Shown one piece after another: positions 35,592 to 45,373 of a stretch of DNA of 64,000 bases. Under the pieces are notes generated by a model that was given only the letters and a program-made list of their open reading frames with translations, was not told the origin of the DNA and ran no database searches. The DNA is from Microvirga arsenatis (lineage in GTDB: Bacteria > Pseudomonadota > Alphaproteobacteria > Rhizobiales > Beijerinckiaceae): assembly GCF_009910705.1 (NCBI RefSeq), contig NZ_JAAAXJ010000004.1, positions 403,417-467,416 of the forward strand. The letters are read 5' to 3'. Position numbers and translations under genes: made by a program. Each line of letters begins with the position of its first letter. Positions within the stretch are counted from its first letter, which is position 1.

Positions 35592-36581
35592 ATGCTTCCT
35601 GGATTGCCCGGCCTCGTCGGCCTCGGCCTGCTCGCGCTTCCGGCCGCGGCGCAGGACATCACGCTGCGCCTGCCGGTCGCCTGCGAGATCGGGCGTAGCT
35701 GCTTCATCCAGAAGCACATGGACCACGACCCGTCGCCGGCCATGCGCGACTATCAGTGCGGCGCGCAGGGGGAGGACGGCCACGATGGAACCGACTTCCG
35801 CCTGCCGAACATGCTGGCGCAGCAGGCCGGCGTCGATGTGGTGGCTGCGGCGGACGGCAAGGTTGCCAGCACCCGCGAAGGCGTCCCCGACGCGGTCGCG
35901 ACGCAGGAGACCCGCGACAAGATCAGCCAGATCGGCTGCGGCAACGCCGTGGTGATCGATCACGGCCAGGGCTGGCGCACCGCCTATTGCCACATGGCGA
36001 AGGGCAGCCTCACGGTGCGCTCCGGCCGGGAGGTGAAGGCGGGCGAGAAGATCGGCCGCGTCGGCCTTTCCGGCCTGACCGAGTTTCCCCACCTCCACTT
36101 CACGCTCCTCAAGGACGGCAAGCCGGTCGATCCCTTTGCCTACGGCGCGCCGGAACAATCCTGCGGCGGCGGCAAGTCCCTGTGGGAGGCCTCGCTCCAG
36201 CGGCAGCTCGCCTACCAGGCCGGTGCCGTGCTCAACAGAGGCTTTGCCCCCGGACCGGTGACCATGGAGGCCATCGAAGCGGGCACGGCCGAGCAGGAGA
36301 CGCCCACCACGCGCTCCCCTGCCCTCGTCGCCTTCGCCCGCGCCATCAACCTGAAGGGCGGCGATGTGCAGATCCTCACCCTCTTCGGCCCGGACGGCAA
36401 GCCGGTGGCCCAGAACAGGGCTCAGCCGCTCGACCGCGACAAGGCGCAGTCGATGATCTTCGCCGGAACGAGGCCGCCGCCCGGCGGCTTCCCGCCCGGC
36501 CTCTACCGGGCGATCTACCGGGTGGAGCGGGACGGCAAGCCCGCCATCGAGCAGGCTTTCGGGATCAGCCTGAGGCCGTAG
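35592..36581 (+). CDS. M23-family (LytM) peptidase, exported
   Basis: 329 aa from the ATG at 35592, preceded by GCGGAG. Signal peptide (residues 1-20, cleaved after PAAAQ). The lasta/LytM zinc site is complete: His64 and Asp68 in GHDGTD, His134 in AYCHM, and His167-Leu-His169 in PHLHF. Six Cys may form disulfides, and about 150 C-terminal residues make an extra domain. It likely cleaves peptidoglycan cross-bridges, or acts in another periplasmic process as an active enzyme. Divergent from ccmC. Confidence 0.85.
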   Translation: MLPGLPGLVGLGLLALPAAAQDITLRLPVACEIGRSCFIQKHMDHDPSPAMRDYQCGAQGEDGHDGTDFRLPNMLAQQAGVDVVAAADGKVASTREGVPDAVATQETRDKISQIGCGNAVVIDHGQGWRTAYCHMAKGSLTVRSGREVKAGEKIGRVGLSGLTEFPHLHFTLLKDGKPVDPFAYGAPEQSCGGGKSLWEASLQRQLAYQAGAVLNRGFAPGPVTMEAIEAGTAEQETPTTRSPALVAFARAINLKGGDVQILTLFGPDGKPVAQNRAQPLDRDKAQSMIFAGTRPPPGGFPPGLYRAIYRVERDGKPAIEQAFGISLRP

Positions 36582-36808
36582 CCTGCCGCAGCGAAACTTC
36601 CGCTGAGCAAGGGAAAATACCTCGAAAGAACAGTTCTTCCAGGTTGCTGCGGCGTCTATTGTGCCTTCCCATAATGTTGGGGCGGCGTTTTTTACAGTAT
36701 TTGGCAAGTCTATTCCTCGCGTAGTCCACCGGCGAGCCAGGGCGAAGAATACTCCCCGTAAACATAGCCCCCTTTCGGCCAAGCGAGCGATGAAACGAGA
36801 GGATCGTT

Positions 36809-38143
36809 ATGGTCAAAGCCGTCGCGAATTCGATTCCCATTACGATCCGTGCCGCTCCCGGCACCGTCATCAATATGGAAACCTATCTTGCAAGGTTTTT
36901 CGCGGACGGCGGATATTCCGGCTACTGGTTCGAGAGCCGGGACACCGTCAACGGAACCAGGGGATTCTGGGGCAACGTCGGAGCCAGCGCCCATTTCACC
37001 TTCAAAGGCGCCAAGCAGGACAAGGGCTCGTTCTTCGTCCCCGCAAACGAGCTGTCCGGGCTGACGCTCACGGCCGGCGCCGAGATCTGCCCGGAGCTCA
37101 GCTTCGGCGTGCAGACGGGATCCAGCACCTTCACATGGTTCAAGATTTCGCTCGTCCCTTCCATCTATCAGGACCCCACGCCCTACAGGGCCACGGCCTC
37201 GGAGATCGTCAAGGTGGCGTCCTTGTACGGGAATGCCTACAGGGGGACCTATTCCCCGGACGGCTGCCATGACATCGCCAGCGACATCGCAGCCGCCGCC
37301 GGAGCGCCGCTGCCCTGGGAATCCGGCGCGATCAGGAACCTGCGCGAGAACCGGGATGGCGGTCAGTGGACGGTGGTGCACCGGGGAGATTCGAACCCCG
37401 ACCCCAACTGGCAGGCCCGCTTGAAGCCGGGCGACATCATCCGTTTCGACTACGTCAATCCGTCCCAGGCGCAGCATACCCTCCTCGTGCTGTCTGTTTC
37501 GGGCAGGACCATCGAGACGGTCGACAATGCAACGGGAAGCAGGGGGACGATCGAGCGCCATGCCTGGGCGCCGGATGCCAACCCGGCGACCGTGACCATC
37601 TACCGGATCACGAACGCGCTTCAGCTCTGGGAGGGCAGCGGCGGCAGGGATACCCTCCTCGGCAGCGCCGCAAACGACGAGCTGCGTGGTCTGGGCGGCG
37701 TCGACAGCCTTTCGGGTGGGGCAGGATCCGACCTTCTGATCGGCGGCGGGAGCTCCGACCACATCCTCGGCGGAACCGGGAACGACCGCCTCGCCGGCGG
37801 CACGGGCAGGGACGTCATGACGGGCGGAACGGGCGCCGACAGCTTCATCTTCGACAGCAGGCTGTCGCGCGCCAACGCCGATACGATCAAGGACTACTCC
37901 GTCGTGTCCGACACGATCAGGCTTGAGAACAGCGTCTTCACGAAGCTGAAGGTCGGCAAGCTGGCTCCGTCGGCGTTCTGGACCGGATCGAAGGCTCACG
38001 ATCCCAGCGACCGCATCGTCTACGACAGCTCCAAGGGCGAGTTGTACTACGATGCGGATGGGACCGGTTCATTCAAGCAGGTGCTCATCGCCAGCTTGGC
38101 GGCCAATCTCGCGATGAGCTCCAAGGAGTTCCTCGTCATCTGA
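36809..38143 (+). CDS. RTX-type secreted protein with possible papain-like N-terminal domain
   Basis: 444 aa, no Sec signal. Residues about 110-270 contain Cys153 at a helix start (SPDGCHDIASDIAAAAG), GDIIRFDY strands, His223 in QAQHTLLVLS and Asp239/Asn240 in ETVDNATG. This order, spacing and hydrophobic context resemble NlpC/CHAP-type cysteine hydrolases. Residues about 275-345 are Ca-binding nonapeptide repeats (GGRDTLLGSAANDELRGLGG and following). The last 100 residues match the C-terminus of the two other RTX proteins here, ending KEFLVI, the presumed type I secretion signal. The ATG has a GAGAGG site. No ABC/MFP secretion genes lie nearby. Confidence 0.78.
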   Translation: MVKAVANSIPITIRAAPGTVINMETYLARFFADGGYSGYWFESRDTVNGTRGFWGNVGASAHFTFKGAKQDKGSFFVPANELSGLTLTAGAEICPELSFGVQTGSSTFTWFKISLVPSIYQDPTPYRATASEIVKVASLYGNAYRGTYSPDGCHDIASDIAAAAGAPLPWESGAIRNLRENRDGGQWTVVHRGDSNPDPNWQARLKPGDIIRFDYVNPSQAQHTLLVLSVSGRTIETVDNATGSRGTIERHAWAPDANPATVTIYRITNALQLWEGSGGRDTLLGSAANDELRGLGGVDSLSGGAGSDLLIGGGSSDHILGGTGNDRLAGGTGRDVMTGGTGADSFIFDSRLSRANADTIKDYSVVSDTIRLENSVFTKLKVGKLAPSAFWTGSKAHDPSDRIVYDSSKGELYYDADGTGSFKQVLIASLAANLAMSSKEFLVI

Positions 38144-38491
38144 GGCGGCGTGCGCCGCGCGGCTGTCCGCGGGAGCCTCGTCGCGCTCGTCGAGGCCGTA
38201 GTCGCGGATCACTGCCGCGACCCGCAGGCGGTAATCGCGAAAGACTCCCGCGCGGCCCGCCCCTTGCGTGGCGCGGTGGGAGGGCAGGTTGCGCCAGGCC
38301 CGCACCGCCTCCTCGTCGCGCCAGAACGACAGGGACAAAAGCTTGCCCGGTTCGCTGAGGCTCTGGAAGCGCTCGACGGAAATGAAACCGTCCATGGCTT
38401 TCAGGTCGGCGAGCAGGGCTGCGGCGAGGCCGAGATAATGCCGCATCCCGTCCTCCCCGTCCGGCCAGACTTCGAAGATCACCGCGATCAT
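38069..38491 (-). CDS. Antibiotic biosynthesis monooxygenase (ABM) domain protein
   Basis: 140 aa. The ferredoxin-like ABM fold is indicated by MIAVIFEVWPDG, MRHYLGLAAALLADLKAMDGFISVERF and LLSLSFWRDEEAVRAWRNLPSH. Such proteins are small monooxygenases or haem-degrading relatives; the substrate is unknown. The C-terminal 25 codons overlap the 3' end of the convergent RTX gene and look unstructured, so the gene may have lost its original stop. It starts by a 4-bp overlap with the NIPSNAP gene. Confidence 0.8.
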   Translation of the reverse strand: MIAVIFEVWPDGEDGMRHYLGLAAALLADLKAMDGFISVERFQSLSEPGKLLSLSFWRDEEAVRAWRNLPSHRATQGAGRAGVFRDYRLRVAAVIRDYGLDERDEAPADSRAAHAASDDEELLGAHREIGRQAGDEHLLE

Positions 38492-38817
38492 GGCTTGATC
38501 AACTCCCCATGGGGCGCCGAGGCGAGGCGCAGGAAGATGCGGTCCTCCCGGCGGATGAACTGCTCGCGCTTGGCGAATTCGTAATTGGCGCGGCCGGCGG
38601 GATCGTTCCTCAGGCGCTCGCGATAGGCCTCGTAATCCGCGAGGCTCCTGATGTTGTATACGCCATAGGCGGTCGTGGCCGAGCCTTCATGGGGCGCATA
38701 ATAGCCGATGAGGTCCGCGCCGCAGCGGGGAATCGCCTGGCCCCAGGCGCGGGCATATTCGGCGAAGGCCTCCGCCTTGAAGGGATCGATCTCGTAGCGG
38801 ATGAAGCAGGTGATCAT
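38488..38817 (-). CDS. NIPSNAP family protein
   Basis: 109 aa. ITCFIRYEIDPFKAEAFAEYARAW, LIGYYAPHEGSATTAYGVYNI and the YRERLRNDPAGR segment identify the NIPSNAP family, dimeric ferredoxin-like proteins of unclear catalytic role. It shares a transcript with the ABM gene (4-bp overlap), and both are divergent from an ArsR-type regulator with a dyad in the gap. Confidence 0.85.
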   Translation of the reverse strand: MITCFIRYEIDPFKAEAFAEYARAWGQAIPRCGADLIGYYAPHEGSATTAYGVYNIRSLADYEAYRERLRNDPAGRANYEFAKREQFIRREDRIFLRLASAPHGELIKP

Positions 38818-38854
38818 GGAATAGCATCCTGTTGACTGGGACAGTTCGGTCTTA

Positions 38855-38868
38855 GCCGATTGATCGGC
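38855..38868. promoter_or_regulatory. Inverted repeat between NIPSNAP and ArsR-type genes
   Basis: GCCGAT-TG-ATCGGC, a perfect 6-bp dyad in the 77-bp divergent gap. Candidate operator for the regulator at 38895. Confidence 0.4.
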
Positions 38869-38894
38869 GTTGATGCTTCGGCTATGGTCGAAGG

Positions 38895-39572
38895 ATGAAG
38901 GAAGGTCCCGTCATCGCCTCCGTGGCCGCGCTCCTGGGGGATCCGGCCCGCGCCAACATCCTCACCGCCCTCATGGACGGGCGGGCGCTCACCGTGAGCG
39001 AGCTCGCCGAGGCCGCGGGCGTCACGCTCCAGACCGCGAGTGGTCATCTCGCCAAGCTCGACGCCGCCAATCTGCTCACCGCGGAAAAGCAGGGGCGGCA
39101 CCGCTACTTCCGGCTCTCGGGACCGGATGTGGCGCAGGTGCTCGAGGCGCTGATGGGCCTCGCCCAGCGCACCGGCGCCACCCGGGTGCGGACCGGCCCG
39201 AGGGATGCGGCGCTGCGATCCGCCCGGATCTGCTACGATCATCTTGCCGGCGAGCGGGGCGTCGCCCTGCTGACGGCAGCCCGGCGGCAGGGTCTCATCG
39301 ATGGCGACAAGGATGTGACCCTCACCGCCAAGGGCCGCGCCTTCTTCACCGAATTCGGCATCGATCTCGCGGCGCTGGAGAGGGGCCGCCGCCCCCTCTG
39401 CCGCGCCTGCCTCGACTGGAGCGAGCGCCACAATCATCTCGGCGGCGCTTTGGGTGCCGCCCTTCTGTCCCGCATGATCGAGAGGGGCTGGGTGCGGCGC
39501 GGAACCGGGCGGGTGCTCACCTTCACCTGCGAAGGCAAGGAGGGGTTCGAGGCGGCTTTCATCCCCTCTTAG
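38895..39572 (+). CDS. ArsR-type helix-turn-helix regulator, long form
   Basis: 225 aa. Residues about 8-80 form the ArsR winged helix (LLGDPARANILTALMDGRALTVSE, AGVTLQTASGHLAKLDAANL, EKQGRHRYFRL). The remaining 140 residues, with CRACLDWSERHNHLGGALGAALL, form an extra domain found in longer members, possibly for ligand sensing. It lacks the typical ELCVCDL metal box. Divergent from the NIPSNAP-ABM pair, which it likely represses. Confidence 0.85.
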   Translation: MKEGPVIASVAALLGDPARANILTALMDGRALTVSELAEAAGVTLQTASGHLAKLDAANLLTAEKQGRHRYFRLSGPDVAQVLEALMGLAQRTGATRVRTGPRDAALRSARICYDHLAGERGVALLTAARRQGLIDGDKDVTLTAKGRAFFTEFGIDLAALERGRRPLCRACLDWSERHNHLGGALGAALLSRMIERGWVRRGTGRVLTFTCEGKEGFEAAFIPS

Positions 39573-39581
39573 GAATCCGGA

Positions 39582-40463
39582 TCACAGCTGCTTTTCGAAC
39601 CAATGATGGGCATACGGCTCGCGGTTGAAGGGAGCGACCTCCCGATAGCCTTCCTGCCGGTAGAGCGCCTGGGCCTCCGTCAGGCTGCGGTTGGTCTCCA
39701 GGCGCAGCCTCGCGAGACCGGATTCCCGTGCCTTTTCCTCAAGCGCCCGGAGCACTTTTCGGGCGATGCCCAAACCGCGTGCGGTGGGCGACGTCCACAT
39801 CCGCTTGATCTCGCCCGTGGCGCCGTCTCCTCTTTTAAGCGCCCCACACCCCACGGGCTGTCCGTCGAGCCAGGCGACGATGAAGAACCCTGCCGGCGGC
39901 GTCATGTCCTCGTCGCCGGCCGGATTGCTCCGGGCAGGGTTGAAACCGCTCTCGAAGCGTTCGGCAAGTTCCTGGAAATATTGGTTCAGGCACGCGCGTG
40001 CCGCAGCGCTGTCGGGCCGTTCGAGGCGCAGCTCCACCCCGCCTGCCCGGAGCAGACGTTCCACCTCGGCCATGGCGTTCACCAGGCGCTCGCGTTGAGC
40101 GGGTTCAAGCGGCACGAGAAACGACGCTGCCAGCTCGTCGGAGAGCGCGTCGTAGGTTTCACGCTCGGCGCGCCCCTTCGCCGTGAGGACGACATGCCGG
40201 ACGCGGCCATCGCCCGTCCGACTGAGGGTTGTCACGAGACCTTGGGCTTGGAGCGAGCGTAACAGCCGGCTGACATAGCCCGAATCGAGCTTGAGCCTCT
40301 CACGCAGAGCCCGCACCTCGACCCCGTCGGGCCCGAACTCATGAAGGAGCCGCGCCTGGCCCAAGGGACGGCCGCGTTGGAGATAGCTCTCCTCCAGCGC
40401 GCCGACATGCTGCGTGACGATGCGGTTGAAGCGGCGTACCTGCTGGATCTGGCGCTCGTTCAT
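39582..40463 (-). CDS. MarR-type regulator fused to GNAT acetyltransferase
   Basis: 293 aa. Residues 1-140 are a MarR winged helix (LLHEFGPDGVEVRALRERLK, SGYVSRLLRSLQAQGLV, the wing with RTGDGRVRHVVLTAKGR). Residues about 150-293 are a GNAT domain with the acetyl-CoA loop TARGLGIARKVLRALE. This fusion family is known in bacteria, but what it acetylates is usually unknown. A perfect 9-bp inverted repeat overlaps its start codon, which indicates autoregulation. Confidence 0.88.
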   Translation of the reverse strand: MNERQIQQVRRFNRIVTQHVGALEESYLQRGRPLGQARLLHEFGPDGVEVRALRERLKLDSGYVSRLLRSLQAQGLVTTLSRTGDGRVRHVVLTAKGRAERETYDALSDELAASFLVPLEPAQRERLVNAMAEVERLLRAGGVELRLERPDSAAARACLNQYFQELAERFESGFNPARSNPAGDEDMTPPAGFFIVAWLDGQPVGCGALKRGDGATGEIKRMWTSPTARGLGIARKVLRALEEKARESGLARLRLETNRSLTEAQALYRQEGYREVAPFNREPYAHHWFEKQL

Positions 40464-40484
40464 TCTCTGACTTTAGTCAGAGAA
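40463..40484. promoter_or_regulatory. MarR-type operator at the start codon of the MarR-GNAT gene
   Basis: TTCTCTGAC-TTTA-GTCAGAGAA, a perfect 9-bp dyad with a 4-bp centre. It directly abuts the ATG (40461-40463), so bound regulator would block transcription or initiation. The core TGACTTTAGTCA resembles MarR-family sites. Confidence 0.6.
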
Positions 40485-40526
40485 CGGGGGCAGCACAATG
40501 AGCGATTTCGAGCGCTAATCCAATCG

Positions 40527-41015
40527 CTAATCCAATCGATAGGCTTCGACCTCCTCGAAACCCAGCGAGCGGTAGAGCCGCAGCGCCCCGGACGGATTGT
40601 CCGCATCCACCTTCAGCGCGATTTCGCCGGCGCCGCGCTCGCGGAAGACCCGGAAGGCGTGGTGCAGCAGCGCCGAGCCGAGGCCCTGCCGGCGCATCGA
40701 TGGAGCGACGGCGAGATCCTTCACGAAAGCGCTCGTCCAGCACTGCGCCACGCCCAAAACCTCTCCCGCCCCGTCGGCCGCGATGAAGACCAGCGCCGGA
40801 TCGTATTCCGAGTCGCCCCTCAGGCTCGGCCACCAGATCGCGAAGGGCTCTACGGTGCCGCCGCCGCGTGAATAGGCCTCCACCAGAAGCGCATGGACCT
40901 GCCCCGCATGCCTCTCCGGCTCGAACGGAATCGGCCGGATGCCGGCCGGCCAGACGGGCTCCGGCCCGGGCCCGGCGAGCGACCGGCGCAGGCGGATCAC
41001 GCGGCGCCCGGCCAT
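40527..41015 (-). CDS. GNAT-family N-acetyltransferase
   Basis: 162 aa. The acetyl-CoA loop MRRQGLGSALLHHAF is intact, preceded by TSAFVKDLAVAPS and followed by LYRSLGFEEVEAY. Substrate unknown; it could be ribosomal or small-molecule. The ATG lies 3 bp after the ccmB stop, so it is co-transcribed with ccmA-ccmB. Confidence 0.85.
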   Translation of the reverse strand: MAGRRVIRLRRSLAGPGPEPVWPAGIRPIPFEPERHAGQVHALLVEAYSRGGGTVEPFAIWWPSLRGDSEYDPALVFIAADGAGEVLGVAQCWTSAFVKDLAVAPSMRRQGLGSALLHHAFRVFRERGAGEIALKVDADNPSGALRLYRSLGFEEVEAYRLD

Positions 41016-41018
41016 GCC

Positions 41019-41690
41019 CTACTCCCCCGACCGGAGCGCCGCCGCGGCGCCCACCGTGCCGACCACCGCCGCAAACAAGGTCAGGGCGACGAGCACGATG
41101 AAGGGGGTGGCGAAGGGAATCGTCCCGCCCAAAGCCGCGTTGGCCGCCGAGACGCCGAAGATCAGGGTCGGGATCATGAAGGGCAGCACGAGGATCGCCA
41201 GGATCAGACCGCCGCGCCGCAGCGAGGCGGTGAGCGCCGCCCCCACCGCCCCGATGAAGGTGAGCGCAGGAGTCCCGACGAGAAGCGTCGCCACCATGGC
41301 GAGCATCCCCTCCGGCGAGAGCGCCACAAGGAAGCCGAGGAAGGGCGCGGCCAGGGCGAGCGGCAGGCCGGTCACGAGCCAGTAGGCCGCCACCTTCGCC
41401 AGCACCACCACCTCCATCGGCGCATGGGAGAGCCGCAGCAGGTCGAGGGAGCCGTCCTCCTGGTCGGCCTGGAACAGCCGGTCGAGGCCGATGAGGGTGG
41501 CGAGCAGGGCCGCGATCCAGAGGATCGCCGGGCCGATGCGCGAGAGCAGGTTGAGATCGGGCCCGAGGCCGAAGGGAATGAGGGTCACGATCATCAGGAA
41601 GAAGATGAGCCCCATGACCCCCGAGCCGCCCACGCGGGCGGCGAGCTTCAGGTCGCGGATCAGGAGGGCGTTGAAGGATCTCAGCATCAT
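41019..41690 (-). CDS. ccmB: Haem exporter membrane protein CcmB
   Basis: 223 aa from MMLRSFNALLIRDLKLAARVGG. Six hydrophobic segments. The segment DRLFQADQEDGSLDLL is the conserved CcmB motif. It forms the permease with CcmA for the release of haem-loaded CcmE. The start overlaps the ccmA stop by 4 bp. Confidence 0.93.
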   Translation of the reverse strand: MMLRSFNALLIRDLKLAARVGGSGVMGLIFFLMIVTLIPFGLGPDLNLLSRIGPAILWIAALLATLIGLDRLFQADQEDGSLDLLRLSHAPMEVVVLAKVAAYWLVTGLPLALAAPFLGFLVALSPEGMLAMVATLLVGTPALTFIGAVGAALTASLRRGGLILAILVLPFMIPTLIFGVSAANAALGGTIPFATPFIVLVALTLFAAVVGTVGAAAALRSGE

Positions 41691-42382
41691 CCCTCTCCCA
41701 CCTTCCCCCCTCCCCCATCCGGATCGGGTGTTCCCGATCCGGATGGGGGAGGGGTTCGGGTGCGCTCGATCCTGATCTCCTTGGCGTCCCTCAGGAACAG
41801 CGGCGAATGGGTGGTGGCCGCGATCATGCCGCCCTTCTCCCGGTGTTCTTCGAGAATCAGGCGCAGGGTTTCCTGGGAGGCGGTGTCGAGGGCCGAGGTC
41901 GGCTCGTCGAGGAGCCAGAGGGGCCGGTGCGCCACCAGCAGCCGGGCGAGCGCGACCCGGCGGCGCTGGCCGGCGGAGAGATAGGCCACCGGCAGGCGGG
42001 CCGCATGGGCCAGCCCCACGGCCTCGAGGGCCTCGCGGGTTTTCAGGGCCGGGGTCCCGAGGAAGCTGCGGGCGAAGCTGAGGTTTTCCTCGGCCGTGAG
42101 CGCCCCTTTCAGGGCATCGCGGTGGCCGACATAGTGCAGGCATTCGGGCAAGGTCCGCTCGCCGGCGCCATCCAGATGAATTGCCCCGGCCGCTGGCCGC
42201 AGGCGACCCGCCAGGATGTCGAGGAGGGAGGATTTGCCGGCGCCGTTGCGGCCGGTGATCACCAGGGCCTCGCCGGCCGAGAGCGTGAAGGACACGCCCT
42301 CGAAGATGCGCCGCTCCCCCCGCTCGCAGGCCAAATTGTTAACGCTCAGACGCAAACCCTCGAACCCCTGCCCTGATTGCAC
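41687..42382 (-). CDS. ccmA: Haem exporter ATP-binding protein CcmA
   Basis: 231 aa. Walker A GRNGAGKSSLLD, signature LSAGQRRRVALARL, Walker B LWLLDEPTSALD and the His switch ATTHSPLF are complete. The last 23 or so residues (TRTPPPSGSGTPDPDGGG onward) are translated from a 48-bp perfect palindrome and are absent from the usual CcmA C-terminus. It runs divergent from acnA. Confidence 0.93.
   Translation of the reverse strand: MQSGQGFEGLRLSVNNLACERGERRIFEGVSFTLSAGEALVITGRNGAGKSSLLDILAGRLRPAAGAIHLDGAGERTLPECLHYVGHRDALKGALTAEENLSFARSFLGTPALKTREALEAVGLAHAARLPVAYLSAGQRRRVALARLLVAHRPLWLLDEPTSALDTASQETLRLILEEHREKGGMIAATTHSPLFLRDAKEIRIERTRTPPPSGSGTPDPDGGGGKVGEG
41707..41754. repeat. Perfect 22-bp inverted repeat in the ccmA 3' end
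   Basis: Arms 41707-41728 and 41733-41754 are exactly complementary, with a 4-nt loop. It begins CCCCTCCCCCATCCGGATCG. It lies in the last codons of ccmA, upstream of the ccmB start by a few bases, and lacks a downstream T-run for a terminator. Confidence 0.88.
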
Positions 42383-42575
42383 CCCAGAACCGTTCTAAAC
42401 CGTGTAGCGGGATGGTTGGAAATGATCTATAGCACCCCTGGCTGCGCCGCGCGCCAAGGCGTCCAATCCGCCTCGCGCGCTTACACCCTGTCCGGGCGCC
42501 CCCGGAGCGGCGCGCGCTTATCGCGCTTTCGGCCGAACAACCTGTTCGTAACCCAAATGCACGCGAGGATTCGCC

Positions 42576-45281
<2,706 letters not shown>

Positions 45282-45292
45282 GGCACCTGTCA

Positions 45293-45326
45293 AAACGCCC
45301 GCTCTTCGCACGAGGAGCGGGCGTTT
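45293..45326. terminator. Bidirectional terminator after acnA
   Basis: 12-bp stem (45293-45304 with 45315-45326) with A-run and T-run ends. It is the first of two hairpins between acnA and the convergent RTX gene. Confidence 0.82.
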
Positions 45327-45337
45327 AAGAGAAAGCG

Positions 45338-45365
45338 GGGCGCTCCAGCGATGGAGCGCCCTTTT
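45338..45365 (+). terminator. Second terminator after acnA
   Basis: 10-bp stem GGGCGCTCCA (45338-45347) with 45352-45361 and a GCGA loop, followed by TTTT. The T-run is only on the + side. Confidence 0.8.
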
Positions 45366-45373
45366 CGTTCGTG

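Noticed and set aside
37376..37412. A tRNA T-arm-like sequence on the minus strand (GGGGTTCGAATCTCCCC)
   Set aside because: It lies inside the RTX coding sequence, the loop has the wrong size for a T-loop, and no acceptor, D or anticodon arm can be drawn around it.
41707..41754. The 22-bp palindrome as an intrinsic terminator
   Set aside because: No T-run follows on either strand, and it lies in the ccmA coding sequence just before ccmB.
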